A stretch of 6,367 nt of DNA from an uncultured Prevotella sp. Lineage in GTDB: Bacteria > Bacteroidota > Bacteroidia > Bacteroidales > Bacteroidaceae. The stretch lies in contig UQHJ01000104.1 of NCBI GenBank assembly GCA_900540885.1, forward strand, positions 1 to 6,367, in the 5' to 3' direction. The stretch's first letter is position 1; every line of letters starts with the position of its first letter. The notes under the pieces were generated by a model that made no database searches, was not told where the DNA came from, and saw only the letters and a list, made by a program, of their open reading frames with translations. A program made the translations under genes and the position numbers. Positions 1-5,706 of this stretch are shown here, in pieces.

Positions 1-3
1 CAT

Positions 4-44
4 GTATTTGTTAGTCAAGGCATCGAGCCTTGACTAACAAATGC
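4..44. repeat. Long perfect hairpin at left edge
   Basis: Positions 7-21 (TTTGTTAGTCAAGGC) are the exact reverse complement of 27-41, with a 5-base loop (ATCGA). The stem can extend outward by A6-T42, a G-T wobble and G4-C44. It lies downstream of the 3' end of the hydrolase gene that stops at 110, so on the minus strand it could end or protect that transcript. The window ends before any T-run could be seen on the minus side. It may instead be part of a dispersed repeat element together with the 46-61 hairpin and the motif at 81-101. Confidence 0.7.
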
Positions 45-62
45 CGACGCGGGGACGCGTCG
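45..62. repeat. GC-rich hairpin with 4-base loop
   Basis: CGACGCG (45-51) pairs with CGCGTCG (56-62) around the loop GGGA, which fits the GNRA tetraloop pattern when read on the plus strand. It sits between the 81-101 motif and the 4-44 hairpin. A comparable GC-rich hairpin follows the third motif copy at 6209-6225, so it is probably a component of the same repeated element. Confidence 0.55.
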
Positions 63-80
63 CCCCCAGGTGAGGACGTG

Positions 81-101
81 CCCCCCAATTAGGCAGACAA
101 A
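81..101 (-). repeat. Dispersed motif, copy 1 (minus orientation)
   Basis: On the minus strand this reads TTTG then TCTGCCTAATTGGGGGG (sharing one T and G), 21 bases identical to copy 3 at 6189-6209 and nearly identical to copy 2 at 3387-3408. It begins 8 bases after the stop codon of the hydrolase gene, in the same orientation as that gene, and is followed by two hairpins (45-62 and 4-44). Its function is unknown; a 3'-UTR or REP-like element is the inference. Confidence 0.75.
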
Positions 102-109
102 CTATTGCA

Positions 110-739
110 TTACTTCATATAATCGGGCAAAGGCTCTTTTACGGCCTCATCATATAGTGACCCTAAAAGCTGATGCAGTAAAGGAAGCAAGTATTTGCGC
201 AGTACCTTCTCGTTCAGCTGATGCTCTGCCTCAATGCGTTCGGCATGATGATAGTATTTCATAAACGTATTGTAAGTGTTTATGGGATTAACTAACGTAT
301 CATTTATGCCAAAGAGCCCATAGCAAAGGTCTTTATCGTCGGAAGTGATACCGTCAAACTGCTTACGCTCCATTTGATTAAAGTGCTTCAACGTATCGGC
401 CGTCACACGGAAGGTCTTCGCACTATCCTTTCGTCCATTCAACCATTTGTGTTCACCCGTGTGGAGCACTTTGCTCATTGTCGACATACGGAATGCTGGA
501 TTAACGCAAACGCGTAAATGACCATGCATCTGTTGTGCATACATACCGCCCATGCTGGTACCTACTATCACGTCAGGCTGCTCAGCCTCTACCAAATCCT
601 TTAAAAAAGGCAAGGCCTCTTCAGGGTCAACAGGTATGTCGGGAGCTATCACTTCAGCCGAAGGCAGCATCTTACGCAACAACTGCACCGTGCCAGAGGC
701 TCCTGACGAAGCAAAACCATGAAAATAAATCAGTTTCAT
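110..739 (-). CDS. YqiA/UPF0227-like alpha/beta hydrolase (esterase-like)
   Basis: A 209-residue cytoplasmic protein without signal peptide, resembling the YqiA (UPF0227) branch of alpha/beta hydrolases, small enzymes with esterase activity on short acyl esters. The N-terminus MKLIYFHGF carries the oxyanion-hole HGF motif (residues 7-9). The nucleophile elbow G-T-S-M-G-G places the catalytic serine at S62. D147 in FGINDTLVN and H173 in EAEHQLNE are in the right order and spacing for the acid and histidine of the triad. Length fits the family, which is about 190-210 residues. It is the last gene of the minus-strand block, 58 bp after the S41 peptidase gene, with an intervening hairpin at 763-788 but no clear promoter of its own. 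The natural substrate cannot be told from sequence. Confidence 0.85.
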   Translation of the reverse strand: MKLIYFHGFASSGASGTVQLLRKMLPSAEVIAPDIPVDPEEALPFLKDLVEAEQPDVIVGTSMGGMYAQQMHGHLRVCVNPAFRMSTMSKVLHTGEHKWLNGRKDSAKTFRVTADTLKHFNQMERKQFDGITSDDKDLCYGLFGINDTLVNPINTYNTFMKYYHHAERIEAEHQLNEKVLRKYLLPLLHQLLGSLYDEAVKEPLPDYMK

Positions 740-762
740 ATTTTGATGTTTTAATGTTTGGA

Positions 763-788
763 GCTTTTAGATTATGAAATCCAAAAGC
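763..788 (-). other. Intergenic hairpin between peptidase and hydrolase genes
   Basis: On the minus strand GCTTTTGGATT pairs with AATCTAAAAGC around a 4-base loop TCAT, an 11-bp stem with one G-T wobble. It lies 9 bases after the stop codon of the S41 peptidase gene. No T-run follows on the minus strand, so it is a poor intrinsic terminator. It could be an attenuator, a processing site, or a stabiliser of the upstream mRNA that changes the relative expression of the last gene. Confidence 0.45.
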
Positions 789-797
789 CACACAAAC

Positions 798-1814
798 TTA
801 ATCCTTCTTTAAACAATATTCCAATATCGTATCAATGCCACGTTGATAATCGTCTGACACGATGTCGAGCTTTACATCGGGGTCAATGCCCATTTCGGTG
901 AGTTGCTGGTTGCGATCATACATGGGGCAAGCTGAGAAGCGAATGCTCCAACCATTGGGTAGTTCAGCCGAGAAAGGCATACCTGCTCCCCCACCCGTTC
1001 GGTCGCCGACGATGGTTACTTGAGGCAATCCCTTAAGAAACATGACAAAGCTATTGGCTGCACTATAAGTACGTCGATTGGTCAATACATACACCTCACG
1101 CTGCCAGCGCAATCCCACAAAGGGTTTCAGACGAATGGGTTCAGCAGCCGAGAAAGCATCATGCGCCGTCCCCGTCTTGTGACACATATACCCCACCACA
1201 GTCTCTTCATTAATAAAGAGCGAAGCTAACTTCTCTGCAGCAGTAAGCATGCCGCCTCCATTGCTGCGCACGTCGATGACCAAGCGATCACACGTGGCCA
1301 AGTAGCGCATCATCTCTTGCAGGTTGCCATCGCCAAAGTTGTACTCAAAGGTAGTGCAGCGCACATAGCCTACGTTATTCTTCAGTATGCGATACTTCAG
1401 TCCTCCCGCTTGCTGGTAGTCTTCTGCTCGTCCTAAGTAAATGCGTTCTAACGAGTCGCTTTGATTCATAGGATAATCGTCAAACCACCGACCGTAACGG
1501 CTCACATTGTGTGCAGCGGATAGATTGACATGACCGTCGCGCAACTCATAAGTCATATTAGAGAGCACTTCAAAGAGTTGCTTATTGTTCATCGCCTCTG
1601 ATATGCGCGGCCGATACGTGTCACGCACCTTATTCCAATCTAAGCCATAAACTTCTTTTTTATAATCAAAGAAGCAATAATGCTCGTCTAACACGCGCCA
1701 AAGGCTATCAAAGTTGCCTAAGCGATTATTGTCCTCCACCTCTTGCGTAACACAAGCTGTGAGGCTAAACAAGGCGACTATTATATGTGGTATTAAGCGT
1801 AAAAATCCTTTCAT
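798..1814 (-). CDS. S41-family peptidase, predicted lipoprotein
   Basis: A 338-residue envelope serine peptidase of the S41 (tail-specific/tricorn/IRBP-like) group. The N-terminus is a lipoprotein signal: MKGFLRLIPHIIVALFSLTA followed by C21, the predicted lipidated cysteine (L-T-A-C lipobox). The conserved core is visible: LRDGHVNL at 91-98, with H95 a candidate catalytic histidine as in tricorn-type members; DVRSNGGG at 181-188; T-Y-S-A-A-N at 249-254, with S251 the likely nucleophile; GDRTGGGAG at 270-278; and a GIDPDV element at 309-314. N254 stands where many relatives have glutamate (SAAE). No obvious PDZ domain is present between the N-terminal helical region and the core, so it is probably not a classical CtpA protein. 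The start ATG overlaps the stop of the DUF3316-like gene (ATGA, 1811-1814), indicating translational coupling. The substrate is unknown. Confidence 0.88.
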   Translation of the reverse strand: MKGFLRLIPHIIVALFSLTACVTQEVEDNNRLGNFDSLWRVLDEHYCFFDYKKEVYGLDWNKVRDTYRPRISEAMNNKQLFEVLSNMTYELRDGHVNLSAAHNVSRYGRWFDDYPMNQSDSLERIYLGRAEDYQQAGGLKYRILKNNVGYVRCTTFEYNFGDGNLQEMMRYLATCDRLVIDVRSNGGGMLTAAEKLASLFINEETVVGYMCHKTGTAHDAFSAAEPIRLKPFVGLRWQREVYVLTNRRTYSAANSFVMFLKGLPQVTIVGDRTGGGAGMPFSAELPNGWSIRFSACPMYDRNQQLTEMGIDPDVKLDIVSDDYQRGIDTILEYCLKKD

Positions 1815-2647
1815 AATCGCTTCAAATTACGTGCATAACCTATCATCAATGCGTTGCGCCATGCATGGCGTTTGAGTCCTCCCAATTGGCTCTGACGAAT
1901 GTCGGCTTGATACCCCACGCTGATGTGGCTACGCTTAATAGGTAGGACTACGTGCAACTGTGCACGCCCCGTTGGACAATTGCCTAAGTGGGTAAAGTGT
2001 ATAATGCCTGCGCTATGTCCTAACGAGAATATCTCGTAATAGCTCTGACCATATTCGGGCGAGAACTGCACGCCCATCAGCTGCCCGTCGAGTTGTAAAC
2101 GCACTGTGGCCTTTCTCTTAAAGAATGCGAAATAATACTCTGCTATGCCCGAAGCCAACAAAGCCGTTCCCAATCGGGCTTGGGCTGGATTATTAGAATT
2201 ACGAGTATTGTAGGTAAATCCTCCCGATAATTCCATTAGTCCACCTGCTGCCAAGCGCCAATGGGGAGAGGGACGCCAATTATAATGCCACCCTCCTGAG
2301 AAGCTAAGTTCGGCATCTATGTATTTGCCGTCATCGGTGGGCGATTGTGCATAGGCATAATGTCCGCCATACTGACCACTCACCGTAACGTGGCGTTTGC
2401 CCCAATGTGCCAAACGCTCCGTGTAGTAATCAAAAGCGAAGTCTGTACCCTTATAAGTAAGAGGCGACAAATAGGTGTCTAACAGACTTACGCCACCTAC
2501 GCCCCACTCCGTCAAGGTCGTTTTAATAGGTTGATGAGCACTGTCGGCAGTCAAGGTGAAGGGTACGCTTTGCGCCTTGACTTCGCTAAAGGCCAAGGCG
2601 CAAAACAAGAGTTGACATATTATTTTAAGTCGTTTGCTTGAAGTCAT
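1811..2647 (-). CDS. DUF3316-like secreted, probable outer-membrane protein
   Basis: A 278-residue protein of unknown function resembling the DUF3316 family of Bacteroidales. It starts with a clear Sec signal peptide (basic MTSSKRLK, hydrophobic core, predicted cleavage after K-A-Q at about residue 26). The mature N-terminal part has T-E-W-G-V-G-G (46-52) and YLSPLTYKG (59-67), a pattern I associate with this family. The rest alternates aromatic and polar residues in short strands (GGWHYNWRPSPHWRLAAGG, HISVGYQADIRQS, NALMIGYARN), as expected of an outer-membrane beta-barrel of modest size. It follows the DedA gene by 9 bp and overlaps the S41 lipoprotein gene by 4 bases, so the three are very likely one operon. 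The family assignment is from pattern recognition; the barrel is inferred. Confidence 0.75.
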   Translation of the reverse strand: MTSSKRLKIICQLLFCALAFSEVKAQSVPFTLTADSAHQPIKTTLTEWGVGGVSLLDTYLSPLTYKGTDFAFDYYTERLAHWGKRHVTVSGQYGGHYAYAQSPTDDGKYIDAELSFSGGWHYNWRPSPHWRLAAGGLMELSGGFTYNTRNSNNPAQARLGTALLASGIAEYYFAFFKRKATVRLQLDGQLMGVQFSPEYGQSYYEIFSLGHSAGIIHFTHLGNCPTGRAQLHVVLPIKRSHISVGYQADIRQSQLGGLKRHAWRNALMIGYARNLKRL

Positions 2648-2656
2648 GTAATGCTT

Positions 2657-3289
2657 CTACTTTTTCAGTCCTTTATAAGCTAAAAAGCCCACAACGACTA
2701 CTGCCAGTGCTAAGAGCACGTAGCCTATTTCGTGACTATAGCGTGTTGCCAAAGCATAAACGTCAGCCGTAGTCTTTACGTCACTGTAACGGAAGATACC
2801 CCAACCGATGAGTGCCAATACACTATTCCATACGCCTGCGCCTAACGTGGTATAAAGCAAGAACTTGTCTATTCGCATACCTGCCAATCCAGCAGGAATA
2901 CTTATAAGCTGACGCACAGCAGGCACCAAACGGCCAAAGAAGGTAGAGGCTGCACCATGGTCACGAAAGAACGTTTCTGCTTTTTCTACCTTTTCACGAT
3001 CAATCAAACACATGTGGCCGATACGGCTATCGGCAAAGCGATAAATAATCGGACGGCCTAACCACTTAGCTAAATAATAATTGAGAAGTCCTCCTAAATC
3101 GGCTCCTAACGTGGCAAACACTACTACGAGCACAATGTTCATACCACTCGTGGGATCCATTGCTCGCCAAGCTGCTGGTGGTACAACCACTTCTGAGGGG
3201 AAAGGAATAAATGAACTCTCAATGGCCATAAAGAGGGTGACCACCCAATAGCTAAGGTGTTCGAGTACCCATGTAATTGCTGCTTCCAT
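2657..3289 (-). CDS. DedA-family integral membrane protein
   Basis: A 210-residue inner-membrane protein of the DedA (SNARE-associated/VTT) family; characterised relatives recycle undecaprenyl phosphate or other lipids across the membrane and support envelope integrity. Visible hallmarks, numbered from the ATG at 3289: the re-entrant region E24-S-S-F-I-P-F-P-S-E33; G-A-D-L-G-G (62-67); and F-G-R120-L-V-P-A-V-R126 followed by SIPAG (130-134), which holds the conserved arginines and proline. Hydrophobic segments lie at about 12-28, 51-70, 143-165 and 188-206. An in-frame ATG at 3322 would add 11 residues (MYLCYQNKNKD), but it lies inside the promoter (TACCTTTG at 3319-3312), upstream of any plausible transcription start, so 3289 is preferred. 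First gene of the minus-strand block. Confidence 0.9.
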   Translation of the reverse strand: MEAAITWVLEHLSYWVVTLFMAIESSFIPFPSEVVVPPAAWRAMDPTSGMNIVLVVVFATLGADLGGLLNYYLAKWLGRPIIYRFADSRIGHMCLIDREKVEKAETFFRDHGAASTFFGRLVPAVRQLISIPAGLAGMRIDKFLLYTTLGAGVWNSVLALIGWGIFRYSDVKTTADVYALATRYSHEIGYVLLALAVVVVGFLAYKGLKK

Positions 3290-3311
3290 ATCTTTATTTT
3301 TATTTTGGTAG

Positions 3312-3342
3312 CAAAGGTACACCTATTATTCTTTTCATACAA
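3312..3342 (-). promoter_or_regulatory. Bacteroidetes-type promoter of the DedA operon
   Basis: On the minus strand TTG (3342-3340) is followed after exactly 20 bases by TACCTTTG (3319-3312), matching the Bacteroidetes primary-sigma consensus (TTTG near -33, TAnnTTTG near -7). Transcription should begin around 3305, giving a short A-rich leader before the ATG at 3289. This placement rules out the upstream ATG at 3322. The same sequence and spacing occur at the promoter at 5544-5574. Confidence 0.8.
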
Positions 3343-3386
3343 CATTTATATTCCCCAAAAACGTATCACAAGGAGAAGAATTACAA

Positions 3387-3408
3387 TTTATCTGCCTAAT
3401 TGGGGGGG
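3387..3408 (+). repeat. Dispersed motif, copy 2 (plus orientation)
   Basis: TTTA then TCTGCCTAATTGGGGGGG: same as copies 1 and 3 except A for G at the fourth base and seven rather than six G. It lies between the DedA promoter and the 3' end of the small-protein gene and is not downstream of a plus-strand gene. TCTGCC (3391-3396) can pair with GGCAGA (3407-3412), and the G-run can alternatively pair with CCCCC at 3420-3424. The hairpin at 3434-3479 follows. Confidence 0.7.
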
Positions 3409-3433
3409 CAGACATTTATCCCCCTCTAACACA

Positions 3434-3479
3434 AGATAACTGCCTACCTAACGCGTGTGCGTTGGATAGGCAGTTATCT
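3434..3479. terminator. Long hairpin, probable transcription terminator
   Basis: AGATAACTGCCTA (3434-3446) pairs perfectly with TAGGCAGTTATCT (3467-3479). After one C/A mismatch the stem continues for seven more pairs (one G-T wobble) to a GTGT loop at 3455-3458. It starts 20 bases beyond the stop codon of the 52-residue protein on the minus strand and probably ends that unit. The T-rich stretch (ATTTCTTT, 3480-3487) is on the plus-strand side, while the minus-strand side reads TGTGTTAGAGGGGG. As a minus terminator it therefore lacks a proper U-tail. No plus-strand gene upstream would need it. Confidence 0.6.
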
Positions 3480-3499
3480 ATTTCTTTAAGTAGAAGAAG

Positions 3500-3658
3500 T
3501 TAGTCTTCCTCTACGGTGTCCCATTCGTCAGCCCAACCGCGCTCGTCAGAGAGCTGCTCTTTGTAGGATACTTCATCGTGCGTACTTACACCCAAAATCT
3601 GCGACTCCATCTGCAAGCGAATAGTGCTTGCTTGCGGAGTTATATAAGTCTTTTTCAT
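3500..3658 (-). CDS. Small acidic protein, 52 residues, unknown function
   Basis: The frame runs ATG (3658-3656) to TAA (3502-3500) and encodes MKKTYITPQASTIRLQMESQ followed by ILGVSTHDEVSYKEQLSDER and GWADEWDTVEED. I recognise the opening (MKK-x-Y-x-x-P, then alternating hydrophobics, a glutamate and a small-residue stretch such as LGVS) as the style of short uncharacterised proteins common in Bacteroides and Prevotella, often beside secreted-protein genes. The C-terminal half is strongly acidic with two tryptophans. No hydrophobic signal peptide is visible. It begins 28 bp after the stop of the large secreted-protein gene on the same strand, so it is probably co-transcribed, and ends just before the 3434-3479 hairpin. 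Function unknown; coding status is inferred from position, composition and the familiar N-terminus. Confidence 0.7.
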   Translation of the reverse strand: MKKTYITPQASTIRLQMESQILGVSTHDEVSYKEQLSDERGWADEWDTVEED

Positions 3659-3686
3659 ATAGAGATTTATTCTAAATTCGTTATTC

Positions 3687-5511
3687 TTACTTTACCAATA
3701 CTTTCTGACCATTCATGATGTAAACGCCCTTGGCTGCACCATTCAAACTATTGATGCGACGGCCGTTGAGGTCGTAGATAAAGTTTGATTGAGTAGCAGA
3801 CTTAACAGTTGTGTTAATACCTGTTGTTACACCATGAGCGAGGTCTGCAAGAGAGAAACCACGGCTTTGGCTGAGTAACGTCTCACTATCGAGTGCAAGG
3901 TATGCTTTGTGAGCGCCATTGGTAAAGGCTGCACCATTTTCGCTGCCCCAATAGAAACCAAGGTTGTTACCCTCGTTGTTATATGAAAGCTTGTAGTACT
4001 TCACATCTGTTCCGTCAACGTAGGTCGTTTCTGCCTCGTCTGAACCGTGAAGTTTATTATTGTTGGCAGGTGTCAATTCTGTTGATGCTGCTACAGCTGC
4101 TACAAGTGTATAGTACTTATTAGCTGCACCTTCTACGACCAAAGCAGTCTTAGCAGGAACAACATCACCAGCAGCGTAGGCTTCGTTCATAACAAGAGAA
4201 GTGCCTTCATTGCCCGTAATGGTATAACCCTTTACGTCCTTAGGCATGGTATAAGCCTTTGAAGAATAATAGGTGCCATAACCAGCTTCAGTAATCTTAA
4301 AGCTACCTACACCAGAGTAGGTTGAGAGTTCGAGGTCGTCGACACGGGCATTGCTCGTTAAATCATTTTTCAAAGTAATGGTGAGACTTGTTGCACCTTC
4401 ATTCAAAGCCATGATGTATTTATGCACATATAACTTGTTTGAGCCTTCTGCATCAGCTGAAACAATTACTGCATTATCTACTGAAGCAGCAAATTGGCCT
4501 TTCGTTTGGTTAGCCTTAAACGTAAGAATCAAGCCCTCGCTCGCTCCCTTAAGATCATTAATTGTTATGGTAAGAAAACCTTTACTAGCGACAAGGATTT
4601 CTGGACTTTCACCACCCGCAAGTTTTTCGGTAAAAATTCTAGTACCCCTTCCACTAGAACCACTACAAACATACGTTGCATTTTCACCTTGAGTTGGCTT
4701 TGCATCCTTGCTCAACCCACTCCAATCTTCCGACCAAATAACAATGGGAGCATCACCTTGTTCGGTATAAGTATAAGTAGCAGAAGCAACACTACTATTT
4801 TTACCATTTAACGAAGCGCAAGCCTTCAATGTTGTTGTAACAGCAGGAATAGATACACCCGTGCTCGTATAGGTTTGACGAGTAGTTGAAGAGGTGGGAT
4901 CAGTGCCATCTAACGTATAGTAAATGGTAGCCCCCGTTGTTGTGCAGGCTATTGTAGCCTCAAAAGATTTGTCAAACTTTTTTGAAGCAGGAGTGATCGT
5001 AGGAGTGGCTACAGATTCTTCTTCACCAGAAGCAAAGGTTACTTCAATGGTTTTGATTCTGTAGTGGCCCGAAGTATTAGGATTTGTAAAAGTAATAGAA
5101 CTTACACCTGCACTACTTCCTGAGTTCCAAGTGTTTGAACGTTTACTATAAGAACCTGACGATAATTTGTACCCAGTATCAGATGACGGAGATTTACTAC
5201 CATAAGTAAAAACGACCTTAGAGATACTTTGACTTGAACTACTAATAGTCATCGTGTTACCTCCATAAAAGCGAATTGAGGTTCCGGTCGTATAATACGT
5301 AGGAGAAGAATCTTTATTGGTATTTGATCCTTTTGAAAAAGCAACTGAAAAGTTCTCTCCCACATACGATGCGACTTTTTCCTTATCTGTATACCCTTTC
5401 GCAGTAAAGTCAACCTTTTCGGTTGTCTGTGCCCAAGTTTCTACCCCCCCCAACTATTGCCATTAGGCAAATGACAAGGAGCGTTTTGAGAGAAAGTAAT
5501 TTTGTTCTCAT
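3687..5511 (-). CDS. Modular secreted protein, chitobiase-like domain; out of frame at G8 tract
   Basis: The natural start is ATG at 5511, encoding a signal peptide (MRTKLLSLKTLLVICLMAIV). Eight G (plus 5444-5451) then shift the frame and the peptide stops after 33 residues at 5410. The body is open from 5453 to 3687; seven G would join them as 607 residues with VETWAQ before the cleavage site. A TTG at 5453 could formally start a 588-residue form, but it would lack a signal peptide. In that numbering: residues 14-141 form a beta-rich module seen in Prevotella secreted proteins (FTAKGY, SIRFYGGNTMTI); 149-232 resemble a chitobiase/beta-hexosaminidase C-terminal (Ig-like) domain (ATIYYTLDGTDPTSS); 238-378 look like a jelly roll; 382-530 a module with AGYGTYYSSKAY and YNNEGNNLGFYWG; 557-588 a tail IYDLNGRR...KGVYIMNGQKVLVK like Bacteroidetes sorting tails. 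No catalytic domain is evident; binding or adhesion is a guess. Confidence 0.82.
5444..5451 (-). repeat. Homopolymer tract: eight G on coding strand
   Basis: Eight consecutive C on the plus strand (G8 on the coding strand) lie between codon 20 of the signal peptide (GTT, valine) and the body of the secreted protein. With eight G the reading frame terminates at 5410; with seven (or ten) it continues through the whole body. This length and position suit slipped-strand phase variation, but they equally suit a homopolymer length error in the read or assembly. Confidence 0.85.
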
Positions 5512-5543
5512 AAAGCTATAAAGTTTTTTAGTTAAATACACTG

Positions 5544-5574
5544 CAAAGGTAGATAGATATTTAAAGAATTACAA
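5544..5574 (-). promoter_or_regulatory. Bacteroidetes-type promoter of the secreted-protein gene
   Basis: On the minus strand TTG (5574-5572) is followed after 20 bases by TACCTTTG (5551-5544), again matching the -33/-7 consensus. Expected transcription start is about 5537, giving a leader of roughly 26 bases to the ATG at 5511. This supports 5511 as the genuine start codon and so the reality of the frame break at 5444-5451. It is divergent from the guaD promoter. Confidence 0.8.
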
Positions 5575-5667
5575 CTTATAAAGCAGAAAGAGAGCAAATA
5601 AAAGGTAAAAAGGAAAAGTTTTTACTTACTTTATGTAAAATAGTCCACCGCTATAGGCTTAAATCAT

Positions 5668-5675
5668 TACATTTG
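5668..5675 (+). promoter_or_regulatory. Candidate -7 element for guaD
   Basis: TACATTTG fits the Bacteroidetes -7 consensus TAnnTTTG and lies 31 bases before the guaD ATG, implying a leader of about 25 bases that is extremely A-rich. No TTG or TTTG is found at 19-21 bases upstream, so the -33 half is missing or diverged, and confidence is limited. Confidence 0.5.
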
Positions 5676-5706
5676 TTGCAACAACAATAAAAAAAAATAC
5701 AAAATT

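Noticed and set aside
1346..1353. A minus-strand TACCTTTG identical to the promoter -7 elements
   Set aside because: It lies inside the S41 peptidase coding region and has no TTG 19-21 bases upstream, so it is most likely a chance match in coding sequence.
3289..3322. Longer DedA start adding MYLCYQNKNKD
   Set aside because: The added codons overlap the consensus promoter and precede the expected transcription start; the hydrophobic DedA pattern begins only after the second ATG.
4351..4811. Open frames on the plus strand opposite the secreted-protein gene
   Set aside because: They are antisense to a strongly supported gene, have low-complexity composition, no promoter and no recognisable domain.
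5451..5453. TTG as genuine start of the 588-residue secreted protein
   Set aside because: It would give a protein without a signal peptide although all modules are of the secreted type. An ATG with a perfect signal peptide and promoter sits just upstream, one base out of frame.
5443..5475. Resemblance of the signal-peptide region (GCCTAATGGCAATAGTTGGGGGGGG) to the dispersed motif, as GCCTAAT and TTGGGGGG
   Set aside because: The two matching pieces are separated by extra bases that encode an ordinary signal peptide; without other such copies it is best treated as coincidence.
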